This document shows positions 18,668 to 27,666 of a stretch of DNA of 42,180 nucleotides, piece by piece; position 1 is the stretch's first letter; each line of letters begins with the position of its first letter. The notes under the pieces were generated by a model that worked only from the letters and a program-made list of their open reading frames with translations, made no database searches and had not been told where the DNA came from. The stretch is taken from positions 1 through 42,180 of the IMG/VR virus record IMGVR_UViG_3300004369_000038, one strand, 5' to 3'. Source of the DNA: a virus. The translations under genes and the position numbers were made by a program.

Positions 18668-19766
18668 AGTTAATTCCTAATCCTTTCATATTCTGTCTAA
18701 AGCCTGATGGATACCAAGTTCCATAAAAATCATATAATCTATAATTAGGATTATCTAAATTATTAAGTATCTCTAATAATTTATTAGATGGATTAGACCA
18801 ACAATCTTGTGCAAGATTATGTGCATACTTCCAAAACTTTGTATCAAATCTAGGTTTACCTAAATAATGTAGTGTTATTACATCTTGACATTCTTTAAAC
18901 CATTTTATATATCTAGTATTTGCATTATCTATAGATACTTCGTGCATAATTATATCGTATATATTTCTATTAATTAAATCTACAGTACTTAAACTTGTAG
19001 CTTCCATAGGTTCAAGAAAAAAAGATGCATTACCATTATAAAAAATTCTATCAGTATAATTTATTTTACGATAATAGTTATTAAATTCTAAATAAGAACT
19101 ATCAGAAAAAGAAGTGTATCCTAATTCATCTAATAATAAATCTAAATCTTTTTCTATTTCTTTTTTATTGTTAATGTTTCTTTTAAATAAATATCCAAAT
19201 GACACTCTATTTTGTAATGGTATTGCAAAAACCCATCCATAAGGTCTAGCTTTACTTAAAGTATAATCAAAAGGTTCTTTAACATAACATTGTTTTATAA
19301 GTGCAGTATCTACTGGTATGTATTCTGCTGTATGATAATTAGTAAAATCTTTAGGTTTACCTGTGCAATCTATAATATAATCTGCATCAATATCGTCATA
19401 AGAGTTTATTTCTTTTTCTATAAATTGTTTTGAAAATTTATTAAATATATATTTTTGTAATTCACTAGCATTAAAATGTATAGATAGATTAGGCATATCA
19501 AAAGTATGATAATAATCTGATTTACCAAAACCTTCATATCTAATTGCAGTTTTAAAAGTACTATTAAATAATTTTTTTACATCATGAAACTCTAATCCAA
19601 GAGTGTGATTTAATTCTATAGGTAAACCTAACTGAGAACCTTCTCCTACACTTTGTTCTTTAATATCACCTGAATAATAACAAACAACTTCAGCATCTGT
19701 ATAAAAATTAAAATGATTAAAGGCTAAAATACCTGCAGTTCCTTTACCTATAACTGCAATTTTCAT
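18654..19766 (-). CDS. Tryptophan-halogenase-like flavoenzyme
   Basis: A 370-residue member of the flavin-dependent halogenase family. Seen are the FAD-binding GKGTAG (7-12), the conserved lysine in FKTAIRYEGF (K72, at the place of the catalytic Lys79 of PrnA and RebH), WVFAIP (178-183, where the usual second Trp of WxWxIP is Phe), EPMEATS (252-258) and HYLGKPRFDTKFW (300-312). These enzymes use reduced FAD, oxygen and halide to halogenate tryptophan or other aromatics. It is shorter than the 500-550 residue bacterial enzymes, mainly at the C terminus. The lysine and EPxEATS motifs are intact, so activity is plausible. A flavin reductase is not seen and must come from the host. Confidence 0.85.
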   Translation of the reverse strand: MKIAVIGKGTAGILAFNHFNFYTDAEVVCYYSGDIKEQSVGEGSQLGLPIELNHTLGLEFHDVKKLFNSTFKTAIRYEGFGKSDYYHTFDMPNLSIHFNASELQKYIFNKFSKQFIEKEINSYDDIDADYIIDCTGKPKDFTNYHTAEYIPVDTALIKQCYVKEPFDYTLSKARPYGWVFAIPLQNRVSFGYLFKRNINNKKEIEKDLDLLLDELGYTSFSDSSYLEFNNYYRKINYTDRIFYNGNASFFLEPMEATSLSTVDLINRNIYDIIMHEVSIDNANTRYIKWFKECQDVITLHYLGKPRFDTKFWKYAHNLAQDCWSNPSNKLLEILNNLDNPNYRLYDFYGTWYPSGFRQNMKGLGINYVKT

Positions 19767-20498
19767 TTATATTTTTCTCTTATAAGGTTCTTTTCTAGTT
19801 TTATAATTAACACCTGCAAGAGTATCTTGCATAAAAACAAAATCATTGTCTTTATATTCTAGTTCAGTACCTGCTCTAGTTTCTATTTCTAATTTTTCAT
19901 CATCTAGTTTTACTAAATAAACATGAACCATAGGAGAACCTGCTTCAATTTCAAAATCTTCTTTTAATATTTCAAAAGGAAATGTTATAAAACCCCATTC
20001 ATCTGATTTAACTAATCCACTTAAACATCTTATGTCTTTTCTAAAATGATAAAAAGGGTCGTGAAACATAAGACCATAACCTTTAGGTGGTATAAATCTA
20101 AATGGATATTTAATTTTAAGTACACCACCATTTGCTATACGACCAATATCCATTTCTCCCATTTGTAAATCTTTATGTTGTGTTACCCAAAAGTTTAAAT
20201 CGTAATCAAATACATGTTCGTTTTGTATCCACCATCTTTGTTCATATTGACCTGATTGCAATTGTCTTGTTTTAAAAAAGAATTTACCCCACATAGGTAG
20301 AATTAAACCAGTATTAATTACATCTTGTATAGCAGGACATTTACGAGCAGTAGCCATATCCATTGCTTCACCAGGGTCAGGATATTCTAAAGGTAATTTT
20401 TTATACCATTCAGGTTTCATTTTTGATGCAAGTATAGGAGGAAACAACTCCAATAAAGGTTCAAATACAGCTTTATTCGGTATTACAGTTATTTTCAT
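19767..20498 (-). CDS. Halogenase-cassette protein A, 243 aa
   Basis: Paralogous in pattern to the protein at 17951-18667: PEWYK at 29-33, KCP at 53-55, and a beta-rich body with the VKSDEWGF strand and an EIEAGSPMVHVYLV segment. It is rich in Trp and Tyr, including QRWWIQNEH. It lies one base upstream of the halogenase and 20 nt after the gene at 20518, so it is produced with the tail proteins. It may be a partner or target of the halogenase. I do not know its fold. Confidence 0.7.
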   Translation of the reverse strand: MKITVIPNKAVFEPLLELFPPILASKMKPEWYKKLPLEYPDPGEAMDMATARKCPAIQDVINTGLILPMWGKFFFKTRQLQSGQYEQRWWIQNEHVFDYDLNFWVTQHKDLQMGEMDIGRIANGGVLKIKYPFRFIPPKGYGLMFHDPFYHFRKDIRCLSGLVKSDEWGFITFPFEILKEDFEIEAGSPMVHVYLVKLDDEKLEIETRAGTELEYKDNDFVFMQDTLAGVNYKTRKEPYKRKI

Positions 20499-20517
20499 TT
20501 TCCACCTTAGTTATTAA

Positions 20518-20970
20518 TTATACCCTAGTTTCAGGAAATAGTACCCAACCTTGTGTATTATCTATATTATATAATTCTTCACTCCAAGAATAATCATTAC
20601 CATCATCAGGAAATGGTACAGGTGCTTCCCATTCACCTGTTGTAGTATTTAATGTCCAACTATTATGTGGACTATTAGTATAAAATATTTCGTGTTCATC
20701 ACTCCAGTTCATATCTTTAGCTGCACAGTTTCCTCTAAATGCTTTTGATTGGTCTGCTGAAACTTGTGGTACAAGATTTTCATCTTCAGTATAATGAATA
20801 CCATTGTGTGTATTTCTTGAATATCTACGACATTTCATACCTTTAAAGTTTTCTTGATATTCTTCCCAAGAAGAAAAACCTTCAGGTAAAGTATCTAAAT
20901 CATCTTCATCTTTACCAACAAATATTTGAACAACTTTATTATTTTCATTAATGTAAGCGTAATGTGCCAT
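20518..20970 (-). CDS. Tail-fibre-associated protein, 150 aa
   Basis: It begins MAHYAYINENNKVVQIFVGK, a start common in tail-associated proteins of marine phages, and continues with aromatic-rich repeats including NSPHNSWTLN and YSWSEE. It lies between the glycine-rich adhesin and the halogenase cassette, with spacings of 7 and 20 nt. The family is known from cyanophage and pelagiphage tail regions, but the exact role, perhaps a fibre tip or chaperone, is not settled. Confidence 0.65.
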   Translation of the reverse strand: MAHYAYINENNKVVQIFVGKDEDDLDTLPEGFSSWEEYQENFKGMKCRRYSRNTHNGIHYTEDENLVPQVSADQSKAFRGNCAAKDMNWSDEHEIFYTNSPHNSWTLNTTTGEWEAPVPFPDDGNDYSWSEELYNIDNTQGWVLFPETRV

Positions 20971-20977
20971 TATTCTC

Positions 20978-21976
20978 CTATATTGTTATATTATCGTTAC
21001 CACTTGTAAACTTATAATATTTATAACCACTTAATGTAGTTGGTCCAGTATAAACTAAAGCTGGACCTATTGTAGTAATGTCAGGATAAGAAGCATCATA
21101 TCTTAAAACAACAAGACCTGAGCCTCCACCACCACTAACATATCCTGAACCTCCACCACCACCAGTATTAGCAACACCTGATTGTGATGAAGCACCACCG
21201 CCACCAATTGTAGCACCAGTATAAGTAATGTTATTAGAGTTAGAACCATAGTTTGCAGCACCTATAGAACCACCTGAAGCAATGTATACTATGCCTCCTG
21301 ATTGTTGTCCAATTCCTAAAGTAGCTGCATCTGCTGCTGAAGCTATTGTAGTTGTAGTTGCAGCACCACCAGCGTTACCATAAGAAGCATTACCTGAACC
21401 TGCACCACCACCATAACCTGCGTTATTACTGTATCCTTGTAACCAAAATTCTCCATCATAATCTACTTCTTCATCAGGTCCTTGATATTGAATTAAATCA
21501 GGAAAAACATAATGATTATTTAATGACCTTCCCCAGTTGTTACCTCGTCTGCCTCCACCTGCACCACCAGCACCACCGCCACCATTTGCACCTTCTCCTC
21601 CGCCACCACCAATAGCTAGAATTTTACCTATTTGTGACCAGCCAGAGTTAGTTCTTTCAGAACCACTTGAAGCACCTATAGTAACCTCATAAGATTGACC
21701 ATAATATAAAACATATTTACTATCTAAATTTGCACCTGTATTATCTCCACCTTTATTAGCAACACTAGAACGAACACCTCCGCTACCGCCTCCACCACCG
21801 GTTTGATGTCCTTGACCTGCACCTCCACCTGCACCAACAACTAAAAAGTCTACAGGTATTCCACCACCACTCCATTGTTTATTAGCGTACAATTCATCAT
21901 ATTCTTTAATATTAAATAAACCAGTATTACTACTATTTTTATTTGTAGGTTTAGCACCTATATAACCAAAACTCAC
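20978..21976 (-). CDS. Glycine-rich tail fibre / adhesin, 332 aa
   Basis: Contains many glycine tracts (FLVVGAGGGAGQGHQTGGGG, GGGGGEGANGGGGAGGAGGG and others) separated by short serine- and asparagine-rich turns, and ends with a tyrosine-rich strand region. This is the pattern of glycine-rich phage adhesins that fold into stacked polyglycine helices and bind host surface receptors. The N terminus GYIGAKPT is typical of fibre proteins attached to the tail. Likely the receptor-binding protein, although the host receptor is unknown. Confidence 0.75.
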   Translation of the reverse strand: MSFGYIGAKPTNKNSSNTGLFNIKEYDELYANKQWSGGGIPVDFLVVGAGGGAGQGHQTGGGGGSGGVRSSVANKGGDNTGANLDSKYVLYYGQSYEVTIGASSGSERTNSGWSQIGKILAIGGGGGEGANGGGGAGGAGGGRRGNNWGRSLNNHYVFPDLIQYQGPDEEVDYDGEFWLQGYSNNAGYGGGAGSGNASYGNAGGAATTTTIASAADAATLGIGQQSGGIVYIASGGSIGAANYGSNSNNITYTGATIGGGGASSQSGVANTGGGGGSGYVSGGGGSGLVVLRYDASYPDITTIGPALVYTGPTTLSGYKYYKFTSGNDNITI

Positions 21977-21984
21977 TTATTCTC

Positions 21985-22314
21985 CTATGTAATTTCTAAT
22001 ATGCCAAGTGTTAATTCCAAGTCACTTGCTGTTGAAGCCCAAGCTCTTAATTCATCTTGTGCTTCTAGTACAAGTTTTCCTCCAACAGGATTCATTGCAC
22101 TATTTGCAGGTACTGAAACTGTAGACACAACTGCTGCTGCTGTTGTAGTACTAAGGTCGTACAAATCTATACTTAAATTTGACGCAGTAGAACCATTAAC
22201 ATTAGCAACTTGACAATGTATAACAATAGCTGTAGTTGCTGCTACAGGACTATACACTGATACATCAGCAGTATTTCCTAAGACTACAGTTTTATTTACA
22301 AATGTTTCTGCCAT
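21985..22314 (-). CDS. Beta-rich structural protein, 109 aa
   Basis: Alternating hydrophobic and Thr/Ser-rich residues (TAIVIHCQVANVNGSTASNL) suggest an all-beta virion protein. No motif is recognised. It lies between the short 65-residue protein and the adhesin in the tail cluster, each with a few-nt spacing and GGAG-type ribosome sites. A role as a tail-fibre or adaptor subunit is inferred only from position. Confidence 0.65.
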   Translation of the reverse strand: MAETFVNKTVVLGNTADVSVYSPVAATTAIVIHCQVANVNGSTASNLSIDLYDLSTTTAAAVVSTVSVPANSAMNPVGGKLVLEAQDELRAWASTASDLELTLGILEIT

Positions 22315-22333
22315 TTTATCTCCAATTAATTAA

Positions 22334-22531
22334 TTAACTATCTCCCATCACTATAGCACGAACACTTGTCTGTGTCACGCTTGTTATTGAAAGACCTTCG
22401 TAACTTAATCTTAGTGCATAACTAAGAGTTCCACCTGCATTAGGTAATAAATCTAAATCTTCTTGTATAGGTAAACCTATACTATCTATACCTAAACTTC
22501 CACCTTCTTTAAGCATAAGAAGAATACTCAT
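22334..22531 (-). CDS. Small tail-region protein, 65 aa
   Basis: Starts MSILLMLKEGGSLGIDSIGL with GGAG upstream. A mixed hydrophobic and polar protein with no membrane segment of convincing length. It lies 1 nt from the fibre-base-type gene above and 19 nt from the one below. Probably a small structural component; function unknown. Confidence 0.55.
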   Translation of the reverse strand: MSILLMLKEGGSLGIDSIGLPIQEDLDLLPNAGGTLSYALRLSYEGLSITSVTQTSVRAIVMGDS

Positions 22532-22532
22532 A

Positions 22533-23117
22533 TTATCCTCCTAATGCTAAGACTAATCCTACACTAGCAAAAGGTAGCTGTGATACATTAACTTGTTTAG
22601 CTGTGCTATCTGTTGCATCATATACTAAAACTTGGTCTGTTGCTGAAGCTACTTGTATAGATGTACCATCAGTAGCATTAGCCATCATAGCTGTAGCTGA
22701 TGAAGCATTAATAGCTGCTATTGCTGCAGCACCATCTGTATTAAAATTTGATATAGCTGTTGTTAATGATGTAATGTTTGAAGTAACTCTATCGTTTTGG
22801 TCATCTATATGTTGAGCTAATACAGCCATTCTAACTGTTGTACCTGATTGATGGTCAGGTGGTGAACCTGCATAATCATTTTCTAAGTCACGTTGTATTA
22901 AAGATAATGATGTACCTGATGATGTTTTAACTACAACTACTTCTCTGTTACCAGAGTTATCTGGGTCTATAACTAAATAAAACCAAGTATCTTCGTCACC
23001 TAATGTTGCATTAACTCCAGGTGATGTAGCTACTGACGCAGATGTACCTGCACTTGCTAACAAACCACTTAATGTTGTTTCGTAAAAGTTTACTACTTGT
23101 GTTGCTCTATCTGCCAT
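22533..23117 (-). CDS. Tail fibre-base-type protein, 194 aa
   Basis: A Thr/Ser/Ala-rich protein with beta-rich N-terminal half (ETTLSGLLASAGTSASVATS) and the segment LAQHIDDQNDRV, which resembles the helical linker of phage fibre-attachment proteins. The C-terminal half is alanine-rich and helical. It overlaps the 660-residue protein by one base. I infer a structural link between the tail and its fibres. Confidence 0.65.
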   Translation of the reverse strand: MADRATQVVNFYETTLSGLLASAGTSASVATSPGVNATLGDEDTWFYLVIDPDNSGNREVVVVKTSSGTSLSLIQRDLENDYAGSPPDHQSGTTVRMAVLAQHIDDQNDRVTSNITSLTTAISNFNTDGAAAIAAINASSATAMMANATDGTSIQVASATDQVLVYDATDSTAKQVNVSQLPFASVGLVLALGG

Positions 23118-25099
23118 TATGCTCCGTATCTCATTATACCAAAGGCTGCTATACCTAGTGTATGTACTGAAGTTACATCTTCTAATGTTTCTTGTCTAGT
23201 ACCACGTACTGTAATAATAGCATAATGTGTGTCACTTCCAACTACATCATTAGATTGTATTGGATAACTTATCTGCTCAACTACACCACGTATAATTTCT
23301 TCTGGTTGAAATATAGTTAAAGTAACAGAGTTACCTTCTTTTTGTCTTAGTGCATTATATAAAGCATCTCCTAATCCTTTAACACGTAAAGGTTTTCTAC
23401 CAGGTCTTTCTACTCTATCAGATATATTTATAGGTATTTGTACTACTACTAATTCAGGTCTAGCTAATGCACGAAACTGTACAGACTTGACTTTAGGAGT
23501 TGACGCACCATCTGTACTTTTAAGTACGACTTTACCAATAATATATCTTGACACTTCTGCTATTTGTTTTTCTTCATCACCAATACCTGATATTTGTTCT
23601 ATAGCTGTAGTAAATGTAACAGCTTCAGGATTATCTAAATCTTCAAACTTTGTTGAATAAAGTAAATCTACTTGTGTATTTGTAGGTAATGTATTAGTTG
23701 ATATTTCTGCACCAACAAATTGTTTAGATTCAGCAGTAAAAAAATCTGCTGCAGATAATACTACATAACCTTCGGCTACATATGTAGATGTTTCTTTATA
23801 TATATCAGAACCTGCTACAGCTATTATAAATTTACCATTACTTTGTGTAATTCCTCTTGTAAAACCATTACCTGTTGTTTGTAAATCTCTAGCCAAACCA
23901 CCTGTTGGTAAGTAATATCGCCACAAATTTACTTTATTAGTACCTTCTTTAACACCCATATAAACACTATCACGGCTAACAAACATTGCATGAGGTGAAC
24001 TATCAACGCTATCATATGTCCATTCTTTAATTAATTGTCTGTTTGCTAATACATATAAGTCATCAGCATTTACAAGTTCTAATCTATATAAACGTCCAAC
24101 TGTTCTACCTACTTCTTTAGTTCCTAAAAATATTAATCCTTCAGTTGCTGCCATAGAATGTATTTCTTCAAAAGGTATTTTTGTTTGTCCTTGATTAACA
24201 AATACACCAGATGATAATTTAAATGAATATACATTACCATCTGTTGAACCTGCTAATACAACTGCACCACCATCAATAACTGATTGAAATTCATGTGTAG
24301 GTTCTGTTTCTACAATAGTATCTACAACAGCAAAAGATGAAGCCCAACTATCTGCAAATGGGTCACCTTCCCATATATACTCAGCATCTCCATCATTGCC
24401 AGTAACAAACAAAGTATTTTTAACAAACCACACACCTGTTAAACCACCATTAAATCCTGTGTTATGTACTGCCCAACCGTGTCCACCTGGTTCATAATGT
24501 ACAAATTGATTACTAGCAGTACCTGTTGCACAAGTAATGTAGAGTGTATTACCAAATGCAGCTATACCTGTAATATCTTTAGTAATACCAGTACTTGTCA
24601 TAGCAGTCCAAGTATCACCATTATCAGTACTTTCATAAACTGTTTGTACATCTGTCACATAAAGATTTCCATTAGTTGTTTGTGCTAAATAATTATTAGT
24701 ACCTGCAAATTGTGTTGATGCACCTTTTACATTTTTGTCTTCAGTTGTATATAACAAATGTATATGATAAGAAGTTTCATCATCTCCGTGAAATACATCA
24801 ATACCTTTACTATCCCAGAATCTATTGACATCATCAGGTTTACCATTAGGTCTATGTGCATTATCTAATCCTTGACCTGCAGAAAAATTATTTCTTGAAT
24901 ATATACGTCCTAAGTTAGAAGTAAAATCTTCAGGATTTTGTTTAACGTTTACGTTTTGTCCTGCTTGTACATCAGATGATTGTATAGTCATTTCTCTACC
25001 AGGACCTACAGCTGTACGTAAATAAATGTTATCTAATTGTAAATCATATCCATATCGCTTTGGATTTTTAATGCTGGTGGTATTAGCTACTCTAGGCAT
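23117..25099 (-). CDS. Large tail protein with beta-propeller features, 660 aa
   Basis: The middle part (about 140-420) has repeating beta segments, including STDNGDTWTAM, an Asp-box (SxDxGxxW) typical of BNR-type beta-propellers. The ends are beta-rich with charged surfaces (YGYDLQLDNIYLRTAVGPGR). In short-tailed phages a protein of this size after the head-completion gene is often the tail nozzle or hub. It overlaps both neighbours by one base. The propeller part could bind carbohydrate, but no catalytic residues are recognised. Confidence 0.65.
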   Translation of the reverse strand: MPRVANTTSIKNPKRYGYDLQLDNIYLRTAVGPGREMTIQSSDVQAGQNVNVKQNPEDFTSNLGRIYSRNNFSAGQGLDNAHRPNGKPDDVNRFWDSKGIDVFHGDDETSYHIHLLYTTEDKNVKGASTQFAGTNNYLAQTTNGNLYVTDVQTVYESTDNGDTWTAMTSTGITKDITGIAAFGNTLYITCATGTASNQFVHYEPGGHGWAVHNTGFNGGLTGVWFVKNTLFVTGNDGDAEYIWEGDPFADSWASSFAVVDTIVETEPTHEFQSVIDGGAVVLAGSTDGNVYSFKLSSGVFVNQGQTKIPFEEIHSMAATEGLIFLGTKEVGRTVGRLYRLELVNADDLYVLANRQLIKEWTYDSVDSSPHAMFVSRDSVYMGVKEGTNKVNLWRYYLPTGGLARDLQTTGNGFTRGITQSNGKFIIAVAGSDIYKETSTYVAEGYVVLSAADFFTAESKQFVGAEISTNTLPTNTQVDLLYSTKFEDLDNPEAVTFTTAIEQISGIGDEEKQIAEVSRYIIGKVVLKSTDGASTPKVKSVQFRALARPELVVVQIPINISDRVERPGRKPLRVKGLGDALYNALRQKEGNSVTLTIFQPEEIIRGVVEQISYPIQSNDVVGSDTHYAIITVRGTRQETLEDVTSVHTLGIAAFGIMRYGA

Positions 25100-26106
25100 T
25101 AGGTAGGATAATTAATACTGTTAAGTTGTACTGGTTCTGGATATTTAGCTCTAAGATTTTTTCTAGCTTGTTGTATTAATAGCTGTTGATATTGTAGTAA
25201 TGAGTTTCTTATGTTATTAGAACTTCCAACAGGATAATTTTGTGCTGCCATTTGTTCTGTAATATATCTAGCATCAACATTTTTAATGTCTTTTCCAGCT
25301 ATCATTTGTGCAGCTACACCAGCCATGACAATAGGTTCATATTCTGATTCTAATCCTACTGATGATAAGGTTGTTGCTTCACTTGTTGGTGCAACGAATT
25401 TCTTTTTAAAAGTTACATAACATTCATAACCAGAAGCAATACCTTGAAATTGTAATGCATGTACCACTTGTGGGCCTGTTGTATAGGTCTTTGTACGTTC
25501 TGTGCCATTCTCATCAGTCCAAGTAAAACCGTTCGGTAAATCTACCATTTCAACGGCTACACCTATAAATTTAAGACCTGTTTCATCTGTACCAGAGCTA
25601 AAGTCAGTATATTGTGATATTGCTTTAATTGGTGCTACTAAATAATTATTGTTATCTACGTCTGTACCATAAGTACCAATAATTCTATAACCTGTACCAG
25701 ATGTTAAAGTCTTTGTTTCTACAGCAAATAATGTAGGATATAAGTTTTCTATTTGGTCAACAACAGCATCAAATACATTTTTACGAGCAAATGCAGGAGT
25801 TATTTTAATTAAATCCCCAGCACTATGAGCTGCAGCAGTAGTACCTCTAGCACCTCTAGTAACTGTTATTTCATTAGTAACAGTATTAAGAGCAGTAGAG
25901 AACATAAGTTCTTGTCCTATTTCTAGTATTGCACCAGCATCTAAAGCATCTTCTTCTTCAACACTAAACATATCATTGGCATAACCAATTGTTGTTGCTG
26001 AATCAGATACACCACCAGTTAAATATGAGTATGATTCAACGCTATCTGCTGGTTCTAGATATTCTCTATAAACTCTATCTATTAGATTGCCTATTGTGGT
26101 ACTCAC
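25099..26106 (-). CDS. Head-tail adaptor or tail-tube-type protein, 335 aa
   Basis: The early stretch VEEEDALDAGAILEIGQELM followed by a VTRGARGTT-type strand recalls head-tail connector proteins. The C terminus is basic and helical (QQARKNLRAKYPEP). Position directly after the capsid and its small partner, and before the tail proteins, supports a connector or tube role. The exact family is not resolved. Confidence 0.6.
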   Translation of the reverse strand: MSTTIGNLIDRVYREYLEPADSVESYSYLTGGVSDSATTIGYANDMFSVEEEDALDAGAILEIGQELMFSTALNTVTNEITVTRGARGTTAAAHSAGDLIKITPAFARKNVFDAVVDQIENLYPTLFAVETKTLTSGTGYRIIGTYGTDVDNNNYLVAPIKAISQYTDFSSGTDETGLKFIGVAVEMVDLPNGFTWTDENGTERTKTYTTGPQVVHALQFQGIASGYECYVTFKKKFVAPTSEATTLSSVGLESEYEPIVMAGVAAQMIAGKDIKNVDARYITEQMAAQNYPVGSSNNIRNSLLQYQQLLIQQARKNLRAKYPEPVQLNSINYPT

Positions 26107-26114
26107 TTGGCCTC

Positions 26115-26447
26115 CTAACTAGATTTAAATATTAATTGTATACTTCTGTCTGCTACTTCAGTTCCATCTGATGTAACTCTAAGAAATCCTGCAGCTGCAA
26201 AAGCCCAACCACTAGGGTCTACTCTTACTACATTACCTGCTGATACATTGTAAGTTACTTCAGTATTGTTAGTTTCTGCTACATCTACCCAAGTAGTTCC
26301 ATCAAATGAGAAGTCAAATGTTACATTTGTACCTGTCATTGCTGCTGGAAATACTATGCCTGATAGTAATAAACCATCTGTTTGTACTCCTGTAGAGTTA
26401 CTAGCATCTTCTGAAACGTCTATTAAAACTTTTTTTGATATTTGCAT
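26115..26447 (-). CDS. Beta-rich capsid-associated protein, 110 aa
   Basis: An all-beta protein with a Ser/Thr-rich pattern (VTFDFSFDGTTWVDVAETN), resembling small capsid decoration or head-fibre proteins. AAGGA precedes the ATG. It lies just after the major capsid gene, beyond an attenuating hairpin, which fits a lower-copy capsid partner. Confidence 0.6.
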   Translation of the reverse strand: MQISKKVLIDVSEDASNSTGVQTDGLLLSGIVFPAAMTGTNVTFDFSFDGTTWVDVAETNNTEVTYNVSAGNVVRVDPSGWAFAAAGFLRVTSDGTEVADRSIQLIFKSS

Positions 26448-26473
26448 ATTGTCCTTACTATAGCAGAAGAAAT

Positions 26474-26495
26474 GGGAGGAAGGTGGATTCCCCCC
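26474..26495 (-). terminator. Attenuating hairpin after the capsid gene
   Basis: Read leftward, GGGGGGAA (26495-26488) pairs with TTCCTCCC (26481-26474), with one G-U and a 6-nt loop, and is followed by ATTTCTTC. The short T stretch suggests partial termination, which would let the capsid gene be made in excess over downstream genes. Confidence 0.55.
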
Positions 26496-26513
26496 AAATC
26501 TTCAAATTTGTTA

Positions 26514-27632
26514 CTAAGCTACGTCAGTAATCTTTAGGTGATAGGATGGAGGACCGAAGTCATATCCCATTTCCATGTAGATTGCTTTTGCAATTTTAGC
26601 ACTGTCATCTTGGTCAATATCTCTTACGAATACTGTTCCGTATCCAGGGATATTTGTAAAGACTGGCTGTATGAAAGCAAAGTCTAAGATGAATGCTGTG
26701 TTTGCAGGTAAAATATTAGGGTCAATGACCATAAGACCAATTGAACCAAATGGTGTAACAATTGTGTCAATATCAATACCAGCAATAGCTCTATCTCTAG
26801 GAAGGATAGCACCTGTAATTCCAACGTTACCTTGTAGTAATTCTTTGTTTAAGTCAAGCAATTGCTTTGGACTTACGCAAAGAACTGGTTGTTGCATTGG
26901 AGCATGTGCATCATACAATCTCTTTAAAGAGTTTGCAATAGCATCCCATGAAAGAACTTGGTCTGTTCCAGAACCGTCACCAACTGTATCGTTGTAGTAT
27001 ACGTTACCACCAACAAATGTTGGAGCAGCAGAGTTATTTGCGTTAGCATTTAATCCTGCCCATTCAGAAAGACCACGCATTTCTCTAGTACCAGCTCCTG
27101 GGGTGACATTAGCACCGTCAGAGTAAGTACCATTGAATGCGAACCATTCAACTTCTCTAGCTACTTTTTCAAGAGCTAAAGACATTTGCTCAGCAAATTC
27201 ATCAACAATTGGATTACTGTTTGCAAGACCTAATTCAAATCCTGCAGTTACTGTACCATCTCCATCTGATTGATTAACAGCTGCTGCTGATAATGTAAAT
27301 GGATTTTGGTGTTGATATGTTGCCATAGCTGTGTAGGTCATCTTTACACCTTTATGGAAAATCTGAGTAACGCTTGTGTAAGCTACTCTATCTCTTCCAA
27401 GATATTCAGTAGGTGCTGCACCTTCTTGTGCCTTAGTTGGCTCTGCAGATACAACAGCACTATCTGCAGCTTGGATTTGCCAGAAAGTAGATTGAATAAC
27501 CTTACCTCCATTTAATCCTCCAGTTGCAGAAAGGAATGGTGTTCTTTGACCACCTACACGGAATAATTCCCCAGAAAAGTTATTAATATTCTGAGAATAA
27601 ATTGTGTTACCTGTCAAGCTAATACTTGCCAT
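26514..27632 (-). CDS. Major capsid protein
   Basis: A 372-residue protein, by position after the scaffold and by pattern the main head subunit. Near the N terminus GQRTPFLSATGGLNGGKV resembles DUF5309-type major capsid proteins. The long helix with FAEQMSLALEKVAREVEWFA (about 160-185) matches the spine helix of HK97-fold proteins, and WFAFNGTYSDGA follows. GGAGG lies 8 nt before the ATG. An attenuating hairpin follows the gene. Confidence 0.85.
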   Translation of the reverse strand: MASISLTGNTIYSQNINNFSGELFRVGGQRTPFLSATGGLNGGKVIQSTFWQIQAADSAVVSAEPTKAQEGAAPTEYLGRDRVAYTSVTQIFHKGVKMTYTAMATYQHQNPFTLSAAAVNQSDGDGTVTAGFELGLANSNPIVDEFAEQMSLALEKVAREVEWFAFNGTYSDGANVTPGAGTREMRGLSEWAGLNANANNSAAPTFVGGNVYYNDTVGDGSGTDQVLSWDAIANSLKRLYDAHAPMQQPVLCVSPKQLLDLNKELLQGNVGITGAILPRDRAIAGIDIDTIVTPFGSIGLMVIDPNILPANTAFILDFAFIQPVFTNIPGYGTVFVRDIDQDDSAKIAKAIYMEMGYDFGPPSYHLKITDVA

Positions 27633-27666
27633 AATAAACCTCCGTATATAATCGTATTAATTTCTA

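Noticed and set aside
21358-21615. His- and Leu-rich plus-strand frame
   Set aside because: It is the antisense shadow of the glycine-rich repeats of the adhesin gene.
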